The position numbers were made by a program, and so were the translations under genes. The notes under the pieces were generated by a model. The model did not search any database, was not told the DNA's origin, and saw only the letters and a program-made list of their open reading frames with translations. A stretch of DNA of 64,000 nt from Podarcis raffonei (lineage: Eukaryota; Chordata; Lepidosauria; Squamata; Lacertidae). The first letter of the stretch is position 1. Each line of letters opens with the position of its first letter. The stretch spans positions 35,144,001-35,208,000 of the forward strand of contig NC_070614.1 of the NCBI RefSeq assembly GCF_027172205.1, given 5' to 3'. Positions 34,101 to 44,991 of this stretch are shown piece after piece.

Positions 34101-34378
34101 CACTTCAGTTGTTCATACTTTTCAGAAGGCTGAACTAGATTCTCAGCCCCACCCACAATATGTTACATTTGGGGAGTTTGGCAATGTGGGTAGAAGTCAG
34201 ATGCTCTTCATTGTTCAATATTTGGTGCTGGGTACAGCAAGCGGTGGGACAAGATTCTTTGGGTGGATCTCTAGGAAAAGAAACAGCAGCCCAGCACCAA
34301 CAGGAAGCTTCTAAAGAGAAATTGCTCAATTTTCCATGTGATAGCTCTTAGGATATTTGAAGATGCCTATAATTTATA

Positions 34379-34733
34379 GGAAGTGGGTGGCACTGTGGGT
34401 TAAACCACAGAGACTAAGACTTGCCTATCAGGAGGTCAGCGGTTCGAATCCCCGTGACGGGGTGAGCTCCTGTTGCTTGGTCCCTGCTCCTGCCAACCTA
34501 GCACTTTGAAAGCAGAAAGTGCAAGTAGATCAATAGGTACCACTCCGGCGGGAAGGTAAATGTCATCTCCGTGTGCTGCTCTGTTTCGCCAGAATCGGCT
34601 TAGTCCTTCTGGCCACATGACCCGGAAGCTGTACGCCGGCTCCCTCGGCCAATAAAGCGAGAAGTGTGCGCCGCATCCCCAGAGTCGGTCACGACTGGAC
34701 CTAATGGTCAGTGGCCCCTTTACCCTTTACCTT
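34379..34733 (+). mobile_element. Sauria SINE (unit 2, first of pair)
   Basis: Duplicate of the SINE at 26666-27020, between TATAATTTATA copies at 34368-34378 and 34734-34744. It has few differences from its unit 1 partner. Confidence 0.9.
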
Positions 34734-34744
34734 TATAATTTATA

Positions 34745-35043
34745 AGAGGGACACAGGTAGCGCTGTGGGTTAAACCACAGAGTCTAGGACTTGCCAATCA
34801 GAAGGTTGGCGGTTCCAATCCCCGCGACGGAGTGAGCTCACATTACTCGGTCCCTGCTCCTGCCAACCTGGCAGTTCAAAAGCATGTCAATGTGCAAGTA
34901 GATAAATAGGTATCGCTCCAGTGGGAAGGTACAGCCGGAAGCTGTACTCCGGCTCCCTCGGCCAATAAAACGAGATGAGCGCCGCAACCCCAGAGTCGGA
35001 CATGACTGGACCTAATGGTCAGGGGTCCCTTTAGCTTTACCTT
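34745..35043 (+). mobile_element. Sauria SINE (unit 2, second of pair)
   Basis: Duplicate of 27032-27330 with the same internal shortening, followed by TATAATTTATA at 35044-35054. Both SINEs therefore predate the duplication. Confidence 0.9.
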
Positions 35044-37200
35044 TATAATTTATAAGCTAAACTTCCCCAAATCCCTCAACCGTTCCTCATCAGGCTTGGT
35101 TTACGTGGGACACTTGTTACATTGAATTGCACTTGCTATTTTACTGCCCTTCACTCATTTTGGAGGGGTCCTTTTGGAGATCCCTTTTTCCTTTCTCAAC
35201 ACCCCCCAACAATGTACTAACATACTCAACTTTGGCCACCTCACTGCTCTTCCCTGACGCTGGACTGTTGAGGAACAAGTTAAAAAGGAATAAACCTCCT
35301 CTTTTCCCTCCCCGATCCTTGTGACTCCCAGTTCCCCTCACCCCTCACCATTGGCCATGCTGCCTGAGGCTGATGGGAGTTGGAGTCCAAGGAAGTCAGG
35401 GGGGTTCCACAGGTTCTCCATCCCTGCCCTACAGCACCCCAGACACACAGGCCGCTTCCCTGTTTGAATAGCTTTTACGTTCCTCCAAAGGCTTAGCCCA
35501 CTTCCCTGCGGTTTCCACTCATTTGGCACTGCAGACAAGATGCACCCATTTCTCCGTGTGGTGATTTAATTTCTAGAGCCCGGATGAGGGAGGGTGAATT
35601 CTGAAGAACAGCCATGCTAGTAATTCTGCACAAAGAGAATTTCAGTTTGACATCCCTGAAATGCGAAAAGCGAGAGGCAAGGTGGAGGCAGGGATTTATT
35701 TGTGTCTTGAGACGAACAGGTGCCAATGATAACAGTGACATTTATGGGGACCAGGAAATAGGAACAGTCCCTAATAAAGAGGGACAGTAAGAGTGCTTGC
35801 ATTTTGCTTTCATGATACCAGAGGCAGGTTGCCAGCATGGCTCTGTAGGCGGCAGATAGCGTCCTGGCAAAGTGTGGCAATGCCCTTCTCTTTTTCTTGT
35901 CCCAGCAGGTGCCCTGATAGTAAACGGGAGCTGAGAGGCCTCTGCTTGCTGTTCACACTCTGGGGTTACAGAAGGGGTTAAAGAGCCCTTTGCTGGTGAG
36001 GATGAGCTGGTGGGATGAGGCCAATTCTGTGAGCCTTTCAATTCTTTCTTAGCATCGCCCTGTTGAAAATGAGGGACTGTGAATATGAAGGGCCACAAGA
36101 GGGGAGAATGGGGAAACTCCCCAAACCTCTTGAGTTACTGCCATCTTCAGACTCCTGCAAAGCCCACTCAGAAAGCCCACAATTCCCATTCATGATTCTA
36201 GTATAGTGTCCTCCGAACGTGGGTCGCCAGCTGTTTTTGCACTACAGTTCCCATCACTCCTGACCTCTGGTCCTGCTTGCTAGGGATGATGGGAGTTGTG
36301 GTTCATCCGAAGCAGGAGACGCAAATTTGGTAAACACTGTTCTAGTCCACCTGTTGTCCACTCTACATGATAGGCAAGGCTTGGAACAGTATAATACTTT
36401 TTATTTACTCTTCTGTGCCCTCCTTGCTTCTCTCTTCTTCCAGCCAACATCCAGCTAGTCAGTGATTGTTCTGCTCTTCCCTCATTTATGCAAACCCCTC
36501 CACACCCAAATATATGCAAATATGTTTGGATTTGCACAAACCATACTTGGCCCAGGCTTCATTGTCTCTTCATGCAGAATTTTTGAGTCCTCCCCTTTTA
36601 AAAAACAAATATATGCAGCTCACAGCAAGCTGCTGTTATCTCAGAAGCCAGCTTTTACCAGAGAGTGGCTGCCTCGTGGACCTACAAGACTGTCCAGTTT
36701 CTCAGGGCGGCTGTGAAGCCGAGAGATCTTATTTGAAGATTTTAACAGTGGGTAGCAGGCTCACCAAGTCCTAGACTAGTCGGGTAGTGAAGAGGGGAGT
36801 CTTCTGCTGGTATAAACATAATTGTACCGATGGCTCAGAAGGGAGGACTCGAGAACACATAGGGCGGTGGTCAACTAACTCCTTCTTGTAGGAGACCCAT
36901 TGAAGTTAACGAACCCAAGTTAACCATGTCCATTAGCTTAAATGGGTCTGCTTGGAGTAGGACTTGTGTTGAATCCCACCCCTAGTATCAGCCATGTAGG
37001 ACCTTATTAGGTTGTTTTCACAGTCATCATAAGCACCGAAGCGAAGTCCAGGAATCGTAAGTAACTCTTTTGGGAATGTTCTTATAATACTTGGATCTCC
37101 AAACATCTCACATATACTCCTAATTTTATACCAGCAGAGGTTGGGCAAGTATTGCCGAGAAATAATTTGGGGGTTACTGCAGTGTCTGACAATTTGTTAC

Positions 37201-37608
37201 TGTGATGGGATGGTGAGCTGCTTGTGCGTAAAATCCTAGTCCCTCAGAGTTTGGCTAAGTCCACAAACCTCTGTCTGTGACGGAGCTCCTTAAGCATGGC
37301 TCCATCAGTCGCTCGTAGAATCGGACAGTGGGCGTTTACGGAACTTCTTCCAGCATAAAAGTTCCTTAACGGAAACGCGTCTTCTGGACTCTCGGCATGA
37401 GAGTTTCCGGCGAGGAGTGGGTGTCCCTATGGGAGGTCCTGAAACCTCCCCACTATTTTCGCTGGAAGTGTCTCTGAGCCCTCCCTCCGACTCACTTTCC
37501 CTTGGAGCTCTTCCTCTCCCCCTGCTGGTACCTTCCCCAGCTGATAAGTCTCTCTCAGCCTCTGTGAGCCCTTTCACCTCCTGCTTTTCCGATGGCAGTT
37601 CCCTGACA
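37201..37608 (-). repeat. 3' LTR of the chromovirus-like element
   Basis: Matches 42282-42689 over its full 408 bp with very few differences by eye. The end of the pol reading frame lies inside it. Confidence 0.95.
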
Positions 37609-40600
37609 TCCACCTCCCCTCCAGGGCCCCCTTCACCACCTCCCCTTCCCTCCTCTGCGGGAGGCGAGGGAGCAAAACCCCTGAAAGAACCTCCCTCATC
37701 TTCCGAAGTTTCGAACACTTCCCTCCACCGGTTGCTGTTTCCGGTTTCTAAGTACTCCTCCTCCTCGGAGTCTGTTCCTTCTTCCAACTCCGGTTCCCTG
37801 AATCCTTCCAGTTCCTCCTCATCGTCGGTGGTGCCAAAGTACTCCCTCCGGAACCTCGCTACTGGCTGAGGTTTCCTGGGGAACCTTTGGTGGAACGTTT
37901 CGATCAAGATCTCGTCACTGACCTCCTCTGCCGTCACCCAGGTGTTTTCCGACTCCTGTTCCCCTTCCCACGCGACCAAATACTCCACCTGATTACCCTT
38001 CCACCTGGAGTCAATGATCTCCGCCACATGGTTGCTGCTTTCCCTTTCTTCTAAGACTGGCCCCCGTGTGGATACCCCTTCACCTTCCCCCCTATATGGT
38101 GACAGCAATGACCTGTGGAATACTGGGTGCAGTTTCATGTGGTTCGGTAACCGGAGTCTGAAAGCCACTGGGTTGACCTGTTGGATGACCTCAAATGGTC
38201 CCAATCTTTTGGGTCTCAATTTCTTGCAACCCCCCTTGAACGGCAACCCTTGGGTTGACAGCCAGACCTGACTCCCTACCCTGATGGTTTCACCTTCCCT
38301 TCTGCTCTTGTCTGCCTGCCTCTTATATTCTTCTTTGGCCCTTTCTAAGTTGAGTTGGAGTTGACGATGGATCGCTTCCATTTCTTCTACAAAATGTTCG
38401 GCGGCCGGGACACTCCATCTCTCCCCTCCTCCCCCTGGAAACGCCCTGGGGTGGCACCCATAATTAGCCAAAAAGGGGCTCATCCCGGTGGACACATTCT
38501 CCGCATTATTGTAGGCAAATTCCGCTAGCGCCAACTTTTCGACCCAATCGTTCTCTCTGTCATTGACATAACACCTCAGGTATTGTTGGAGGATACCGTT
38601 TGCTCTCTCCGCCTGCCCATTGGTCTCAGGGTGCCTGGCAGTCGAAAAGTTGACCTCTACGTGCAACAAGCTCATAAGTTTCCTCCAGAACCTGGACGTG
38701 AACTGTTTCCCTCTGTCGGAGACCACCCTCAAGGGGGCGCCATGCAGCCTAAAAATATGTTCTACAAACAATTTCGCTGTCTCTTCCGCCGTGACTGCAT
38801 GTGAGCAAGCTACAAAGTGACCCATCTTAGTTAACAGGTCTACTACGACTAGTATGGCGGTTTTCCCCTGGGATTTGGGCAGATCAGTCATAAAATCTAT
38901 CGATACCGCCTCCCACGGTCGTTCTGGTGTGGGTAACGGTTCTAATAACCCCGCTGGCGCCCGCCTTTCTCCTTTGGCTCTCTGGCATTGGTCACACCCT
39001 CTTACATACTCCCGTACATCCTCCCTCACCTTGGGCCACCAAAACTCCCTGGTCACCAACCACATGGTCTTGTGTTGCCCAAAATGCCCCGCTGTGGGGT
39101 TGTCGTGCAGCTGTTTGAGTACTCTCCCCCTCAATTCCCCTTCGGGTATATATAGTGCCCCTTTGTAATACAATGCCCCGTTTCTTTCTTCAAAACCTCC
39201 AGGGTCTTCTCCCTCTCTCCTTAAACCTCTGAGCTTATTCTGGGCGTATTCATCATTTACCGTTCCCTCTACCAGTTCCCTTTGGCCCACCCAGGCCGCC
39301 CCACACACCCAGCGGTCCTCTGGGATGATATGTCTCTCTTCAGGCGCTCCCTCCCCCTCCAAATATTCAGGTTTGCGTGAGAGAGCGTCCGCTCTGATGT
39401 TTTCTGGACCTGGCACATAGCAAATTTCAAAATGGAATTTGGAGAACTCCTGGGCCCACCTCACTTGTCGTTGGTTGAGCACTCGTGCCGTTCTCCAATA
39501 CTCCAAATTCTTGTGGTCCGTACACACTTGCACCTTATGCTGTGCGCCAATTAGTAAATGTCTCCATCTCCGGAACGCTTCGTGAATGGCGAGTAGTTCT
39601 CGGTCATATACGGTGTAGTTCCTCTCGGATTTGTTCAGCTTACGCGAAAAGAAGGCACACGGTCTCCATTCCGACTTATTCCTCCCCGGCTGAAGCAGCA
39701 CCGCCCCCACCGCCCGGTCTGAGGCATCAGTTTCCACTCTCATGGGTTTTTGTAAATCCACATGCAGGAGCTGTTCTTCCGAAGCAAATGCCCTTTTCAA
39801 TTCCTCAAATGCTTGCTCCGCCTCCCCCGTCCAAACGAATTTCTTCTTGCTGCTGAGACAGTCTGTGATGGGAGCCGTTAAGTGGGCAAAGTTCTTGATG
39901 AATTTACGGTAAAAGTTCCCAAACCCTAAGAACCTTTGCACATCCTTTTTCGTTTTCGGTGTCTTCCATTCCAGCACCGCCTGGACCTTGCCTGGATCCA
40001 TGGCTAATCCCGTGTCTGATAAGCGGTACCCCAGGAATTCCACCTCCTTGGTGTGAAACTGACACTTCTCCACTTTCACCCACAGCTGGTTTGCTTGCAG
40101 TTGGCTCAGCACTTCCCTGACATCCTTTACATGCTGCTCCTCATTCTCTGAATATATCAACACGTCATCGAGGAAGGCCACGCAATTCTTGTAGAGCAGA
40201 GGTCCCAGGACGTGGTTCATGAACGATTGAAAACATGCTGAGCCTGATTGCAATCCGAAGGGCATAACTAAATATTCAAAAGCCCCCAAAGGGGTGAACA
40301 TGGTGGTTTTCCATTCATCCCCTTTCCTTATTCGTATCAGGTTGTATGCCCCTCTCAGGTCCAGTTTCGTGAATATCTTTCCCTTCCTCACCCTGGTCAA
40401 AATGTCATCAATTCTGGGCATGGGGAAAGTCACTGGTTCTGACACTGCATTTAGGGCCCGGTAGTCCACTACAAGCCTGGGTTTATCCGTGTTTTTTTTG
40501 TCCACAAAAAACACTGGGCTCCCCCCCACCGCTCTGGACTCTCTGATGAAGCCCCTCTTCAGGTTTTTATCAATAAACTCCCTTAACTCCTGCATTTCCC

Positions 40601-41396
40601 TGTCTGACATGGCGTACAGCTTGCCCACGGGGAGCTGGGCTCCAGGGACCAGGTTAATTTGGCAGTCAAAGGCTCTATGCGGTGGTAGTTTATCTGCTTC
40701 CCTTTCGCTGAAGACCTTGCTCAGGTCAGCGTATTGTTTGGGCACCTTCCCTTTGTCCGCCACTTCCGTCCCTGCTAGAAAGGCTTTTGCCCCTTCCGGC
40801 ACCTTTCCCTCTCTGCAGTGTTCCAGGCAATGTGCTGACCCAAAGGAGACCACTCTCTGATGCCAGCCCACTAGCGGATCATGCAACGCTAGCCAGCTCA
40901 TTCCCAAAATAACGGGAGCCCCTCCCAGGGTGGCCACATTGAACGCTATCCTTTCGGTGTGCCTGGCCACCCTCATAACCATTGGGACGGTCTGTAGGCT
41001 AACTTCTCCTCCCAACAGCTCCCTCCCATCGATCGTGGTCACCTGCAGGGGGTTACTTAAAGGGAGTATCTGTATCTGGTGTTCAGCTGCAAACTCCTTA
41101 CTCATAAAATTACAGGAGCTGCCTGAGTCCAACAGCGCCTTTGTCTTTAGTGGGTATCCGTTTGCCAGCTCTAGCAACACCTCTATTACTAGGGCTGGTC
41201 TTGGAGGTTCCGGAGTGGGCACTTTTACTGCTCCTTGGCCTGGCTGCTGTGCCCTGACGGTGGCAGCCAGGCGTTGGCTTTTACTGGCTCCTGGACTCCC
41301 TCCTCCTTCCCTCCAACAGCTCCCGCCATCCCTTGCCATTCCTTTCTTTGCGGGCAGACTCTGGCAAAGTGACCTGGCTGCTGGCAGAGATAACAT
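37305..41396 (-). CDS. pol polyprotein of the chromovirus-like element
   Basis: A 1,363-codon frame. Aspartic protease about residue 90 (LLDSGSS), reverse transcriptase with FLDDVLIYS about 410, RNase H with TDASDRAVGA about 556, integrase zinc region ending CDQCQR about 802, then the catalytic core (DFMTDLP, VVSDRGKQF, PETNGQAER), and a chromodomain about 1,120-1,165 (AEIIDSRWKG, YLVAWEG, NTWVTAEE). It overlaps gag in another frame, as in gypsy families that express pol by frameshifting. The acidic C-terminal tail extends through the polypurine region and about 300 bp into the 3' LTR. Confidence 0.95.
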   Translation of the reverse strand: MLSLPAARSLCQSLPAKKGMARDGGSCWREGGGSPGASKSQRLAATVRAQQPGQGAVKVPTPEPPRPALVIEVLLELANGYPLKTKALLDSGSSCNFMSKEFAAEHQIQILPLSNPLQVTTIDGRELLGGEVSLQTVPMVMRVARHTERIAFNVATLGGAPVILGMSWLALHDPLVGWHQRVVSFGSAHCLEHCREGKVPEGAKAFLAGTEVADKGKVPKQYADLSKVFSEREADKLPPHRAFDCQINLVPGAQLPVGKLYAMSDREMQELREFIDKNLKRGFIRESRAVGGSPVFFVDKKNTDKPRLVVDYRALNAVSEPVTFPMPRIDDILTRVRKGKIFTKLDLRGAYNLIRIRKGDEWKTTMFTPLGAFEYLVMPFGLQSGSACFQSFMNHVLGPLLYKNCVAFLDDVLIYSENEEQHVKDVREVLSQLQANQLWVKVEKCQFHTKEVEFLGYRLSDTGLAMDPGKVQAVLEWKTPKTKKDVQRFLGFGNFYRKFIKNFAHLTAPITDCLSSKKKFVWTGEAEQAFEELKRAFASEEQLLHVDLQKPMRVETDASDRAVGAVLLQPGRNKSEWRPCAFFSRKLNKSERNYTVYDRELLAIHEAFRRWRHLLIGAQHKVQVCTDHKNLEYWRTARVLNQRQVRWAQEFSKFHFEICYVPGPENIRADALSRKPEYLEGEGAPEERHIIPEDRWVCGAAWVGQRELVEGTVNDEYAQNKLRGLRREGEDPGGFEERNGALYYKGALYIPEGELRGRVLKQLHDNPTAGHFGQHKTMWLVTREFWWPKVREDVREYVRGCDQCQRAKGERRAPAGLLEPLPTPERPWEAVSIDFMTDLPKSQGKTAILVVVDLLTKMGHFVACSHAVTAEETAKLFVEHIFRLHGAPLRVVSDRGKQFTSRFWRKLMSLLHVEVNFSTARHPETNGQAERANGILQQYLRCYVNDRENDWVEKLALAEFAYNNAENVSTGMSPFLANYGCHPRAFPGGGGERWSVPAAEHFVEEMEAIHRQLQLNLERAKEEYKRQADKSRREGETIRVGSQVWLSTQGLPFKGGCKKLRPKRLGPFEVIQQVNPVAFRLRLPNHMKLHPVFHRSLLSPYRGEGEGVSTRGPVLEERESSNHVAEIIDSRWKGNQVEYLVAWEGEQESENTWVTAEEVSDEILIETFHQRFPRKPQPVARFRREYFGTTDDEEELEGFREPELEEGTDSEEEEYLETGNSNRWREVFETSEDEGGSFRGFAPSPPAEEGRGGGEGGPGGEVDVRELPSEKQEVKGLTEAERDLSAGEGTSRGRGRAPRESESEGGLRDTSSENSGEVSGPPIGTPTPRRKLSCRESRRRVSVKELLCWKKFRKRPLSDSTSD

Positions 41397-42253
41397 TTCT
41401 TGGTGCTCTTCCCCTCCTTCCTCCTCCCTTCACTGGGATTTGAAACTGTGCGCGCGCGCGCTGTTCCAATTTCCATCGGCTCTCCTGGCGGGAAATTTGG
41501 CTCCGGAATCTCTGGAATGCGGAAATCCCTCCAACGCTCTCCTTTCCCTTCCCGCTTCTCCAAGGCTCTCGCCTCCTGGCGCGCTCCAATGGTCAGCGCT
41601 GATTTGGTCAGCTGGTCCATAGATTCCGCCCTGGGTGCCCGGGAAAGTTTGTCTTTCACCGCCGAAGAAAGCCCCTCTTCAAAAAGCATTTGAATGGGTT
41701 CCGCCGATAGGTCCCACCCCAATTTATGTATCAGCATTGTAAACTCAGTCCAGTACTCACGAACCGATCGGCTCCCCTGTTTACAAGCCATCAACTGTCT
41801 GCGCACCAGTCCCTGTTCAATCTCGCTGGAAAACATCAAATCCATGGTGCGAAAAAACTTCCTCGTGTCCTTCAGCATTTCACTATTCCCTGCCATCAGG
41901 GGTCTAACCCAGTCTCTCGCCCCCCCTTCGAGATGGCCAACCACAAACGCCACTCGCGATGCCTCGTCGGGAAAGTCGTCAAACTGCAGCTCGAGAGCAT
42001 ACTGCATCTCTGTCCTAAAGGCTTGATAGTTCCTGGGGTCCCCCCCAAACTTCTGCACCAATCCTGGCATCTTTCTTGCTAGGGTAGCGCCTTTTGCCTT
42101 TTCTGCATCCTGCGCCCTCCTTTCCTCTAGCCTCGCCGTTTGCAGCGCTAGCTGGACTTCCAACACCCTGTACCTTTCTTCCAGACTTGGACCCTCTCCA
42201 GCTCCTCCTGCTCCCCCGGCTCTGGCTGGGTTGCTCATGATGCCTCTCTGCAC
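41225..42253 (-). CDS. gag of the chromovirus-like element
   Basis: 342 codons. The capsid-like part includes FGGDPRNYQAFRTEMQYAL and VGHLEGGARDWVRPL. A CCHC zinc knuckle (CYLCQQPGHFARVC) lies near residue 287. Its start is about 30 bp inside the 5' LTR boundary. It is homologous to the gag from which vertebrate sushi-class domesticated genes derive, though this copy is simply part of the element. Confidence 0.93.
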   Translation of the reverse strand: MQRGIMSNPARAGGAGGAGEGPSLEERYRVLEVQLALQTARLEERRAQDAEKAKGATLARKMPGLVQKFGGDPRNYQAFRTEMQYALELQFDDFPDEASRVAFVVGHLEGGARDWVRPLMAGNSEMLKDTRKFFRTMDLMFSSEIEQGLVRRQLMACKQGSRSVREYWTEFTMLIHKLGWDLSAEPIQMLFEEGLSSAVKDKLSRAPRAESMDQLTKSALTIGARQEARALEKREGKGERWRDFRIPEIPEPNFPPGEPMEIGTARARTVSNPSEGRRKEGKSTKKCYLCQQPGHFARVCPQRKEWQGMAGAVGGKEEGVQEPVKANAWLPPSGHSSQAKEQ

Positions 42254-42281
42254 AAGCTGCTTTCAGGGACTGTCCGATTGC

Positions 42282-42689
42282 TGTGATGGGATGGTGAGCT
42301 GCTTGTGCGTAAAATCCTAGTCCCTCAGAGTTTGGCTAAGTCCACAAACCTCTGTCTGTGACGGAGCTCCTTAAGCATGGCTCCATCAGTCGCTCGTAGA
42401 ATCGGACAGTGGGCGTTTACGGAACTTCTTCCAGCATAAAAGTTCCTTAACGGAAACGCGTCTTCTGGACTCTCGGCATGAGAGTTTCCGGCGAGGAGTG
42501 GGTGTCCCTATGGGAGGTCCTGAAACCTCCCCACTATTTTCGCTGGAAGTGTCTCTGAGCCCTCCCTCCGACTCACTTTCCCTTGGAGCTCTTCCTCTCC
42601 CCCTGCTGGTACCTTCCCCAGCTGATAAGTCTCTCTCAGCCTCTGTGAGCCCTTTCACCTCCTGCTTTTCTGATGGCAGTTCCCTGACA
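42282..42689 (-). repeat. 5' LTR of the chromovirus-like element
   Basis: The minus-strand promoter end. A TATA-like TTTTATG lies about 28 bp before 42410, where the self-priming model would start the RNA. Confidence 0.93.
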
Positions 42690-44200
42690 GTTACCTAGAT
42701 GAAGTGGGGTGGATGTTGATATCTGGAAAGGGGGCCAGTGCCAAGCAGCCTGGTTTCCTCCTGCGCTTTGGGTGCCAAGCAGCCAGGGGAAAACAGTAGT
42801 CAGGCACTCTTGACTTCCAGGAGGGTGGTTGTGTGTGTGTGCAAAAGCCACAATTTTGGAGCTGATTTTCAGAATTTTTGGAGTAAAATTAGAACGCCTG
42901 GAGTCAAAGCGTGATTTCCCATTTCATGAACACACTTGAACTTGTATCACACACATACACACCCACCCGCACACCCACTAAGCCAGACTGTGAAGCTCAC
43001 CATTTCATACTTGGCTGCAAGAGACTGCAAGATGTGTGTGGCTGGTGGGTGCAGGTCTGTGCCTCCTCATAGGCGAGCAGAGACCCACAAATTTGAGCCG
43101 GCCTTGGTAGCCAGCCAGAATTTGCACTTGCCACTCGCTTTACTTCTCCTTGTAATGGGGGAGAAATGTCCCGCTGAGCTCTGGAGGCTTTTTCAGAACG
43201 AATAAATACCAAAGGGACAAGCCTTCTCTCAAACTCCAAATCCATGTGAGTGTTGAGGGAACTTCCTCAATGCTCTTCCAAGAGGCTCCACATGAGGGCC
43301 AGGAAGATCCCCTGCCCTTCTCTGAGCTAAGGAGAAGGCAGAATAAACTCCCAGGTTTCGGGCTGGGTTTCGGGGATGAGATCTGTCACTGTTACCCACG
43401 TAATTCCAAGGCGCTGAGTGCAAAAAAGTCTGAAGTGCAAGTCGGTCTGAGGACTCTGCCCTGTATCTGAGTGGGGATTTCACCAGATTACACAAAATGG
43501 TGTCACCTGTGGAGGTTGTATACTCATAAAAACCCTCTACAATTCCTTCACTCCTTGGCTAAGGTGTAAACCAGCATATCAGCAAGTACTAACCATGGGA
43601 GTGAAAATGAGGCTCCACTCAAATTATGAGGGAAAAGATACAGGCTTAGGGAAATCCACAAGTCCTACCCATTGACTGTCCCAAATTTAAGTCAAATCAT
43701 GCTCCCCATAGCCGTTTAAGAACAGTAGCTAAGGGAGTGTTCACAAAAAGGAAGGGCCACTGGCCCACTCTGCCTCCAGTTTAATACAAGCACTGGCTCT
43801 GCTCCTACCACCATCTGCCAGGCCTTTAACAAGGCCTAAGTTCCACCTCTTGGTCATTGTTTGTTGACAACCCAGTTACGTAGTTGGATTTTATTTTCAT
43901 TTGTATGGATTAATTTGAAGAAATTAAACATCTCACATTTTTGTTTCTCTCACTGGTTCCCCCCCCCCCTTTCACAAGTTTCATAACGCGCTCCCTTAAC
44001 TGCATGCCTTTTAAAAACTCAGCAGCGAGGATATATGGGTGAATGCCTTTATCGGAAGGATGCCTTTAAAAAGAAATGTCGTTCCTCTTTTAACAGTGCT
44101 TTTTTGTTACTGTATGGGAGGCTGTTCCTTGGTGAGAGTCGGGGGGCATGGCATTAGGACACCTGGATCACTGACAGCAGCAGCTACCAGACCCACAGTA

Positions 44201-44431
44201 CAGTGATACCTCGGGTTACAGATGCTTCAGGTTACATACGCTTCAAGTTACAGACTCCGCTAACCCAGAAATATTACCTCGGGTTAAGAACTTTGCTTCA
44301 GGATGAGAACACAAATTGTGGGGTGGCAGCGGGAGGCCCCATTAGCTAAAGTGGTGCTTCAGGTTAAGAACAGTTTCAGGTTAAGAACGGACCTCCAGAA
44401 CGAATTAAGTTCTTAACCCGAGGTACCACTG
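44201..44431. mobile_element. Tigger/mariner-like miniature element (unit 3)
   Basis: Counterpart of 31335-31565, with ends CAGTGATACCTCGGG and CCCGAGGTACCACTG flanked by TA. It was carried along by the segmental duplication. Confidence 0.88.
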
Positions 44432-44991
44432 TATTACAACCTGTCATTTATAGCACAATCTGCTTATTGCCTCAGTCCCAAGATGCTTGTTCTTCAGGCA
44501 GGAACTGTAAAAGCAGCAGCAGACATAAATGCTGTGAGGAGACCCCTCACAGAGCTACAATTCCCACAGTTCCTTGGGAAGTGGGATTGATTGTTAGCGC
44601 TCTTGGCATTGTAGCTCTGGGAGGGGGATAGGGGGGTCCCAACAACTCTCAAGGCCCAACTGCCGTTCCCAGGATTATTGGGGGGAAGCCATGGCTGTTC
44701 CAAATGGTATAATAGTGGTTCAAATGTCTGGAGCCCGACTGGCGAAGTTGGAGTTGGTTCAGATTCCTGCATTGCAGGGGGTTGGACTAGATGGCTCTGA
44801 GTGTCCCTCCCAACTCTACCATTCTGTGATTTCCCGGCACCCAGTTCAGCCTAAGGAGAGTCGGCGAGAGCAGTGAGAGCTAAAAGCAGGTTTATTAGGG
44901 TGGTTGGCGGTGGGGAGGGACGTGGTCGAGGCTGCCACGTCCAGGCGGCACTTCTGCGGAGGGCGCCGGCTGCTTCTCTGGCCTAGCGGGA

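Larger units (their letters stand above)
27610..35322. repeat. Segmental duplication, unit 2
   Basis: Head-to-tail copy of the zinc-finger intron segment (27610-28040) joined directly to the segment matching 24445 onward. The junction near 28035 removes about 1.65 kb, including all zinc fingers, and leaves only the splice acceptor and about 20 bp of exon. It then contains a 4.1-kb block shared with unit 3, small-gene copy 2, the inverted repeat and two SINEs. Confidence 0.9.
37201..42689 (-). mobile_element. Ty3/gypsy chromovirus-like element, looks whole
   Basis: A 5,489-bp LTR element on the minus strand, flanked by GTTAC duplications (37196-37200 and 42690-42694). The 408-bp LTRs (37201-37608 and 42282-42689) are nearly identical, so the insertion is young. 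Parts in order: 5' LTR (right), primer site, gag with zinc knuckle, pol with protease, RT, RNase H, integrase and chromodomain, and 3' LTR (left). The chromodomain and the apparent self-priming primer site (42269-42279, complementary to 42400-42410) place it with the sushi/Tf1-like chromoviruses. It looks whole. The empty site is preserved in unit 2 at 29316-29320. Confidence 0.95.

Noticed and set aside
37417-41622. Plus-strand frames across the chromovirus-like element
   Set aside because: They are antisense shadows of gag and pol, with low-complexity serine or proline-rich translations.
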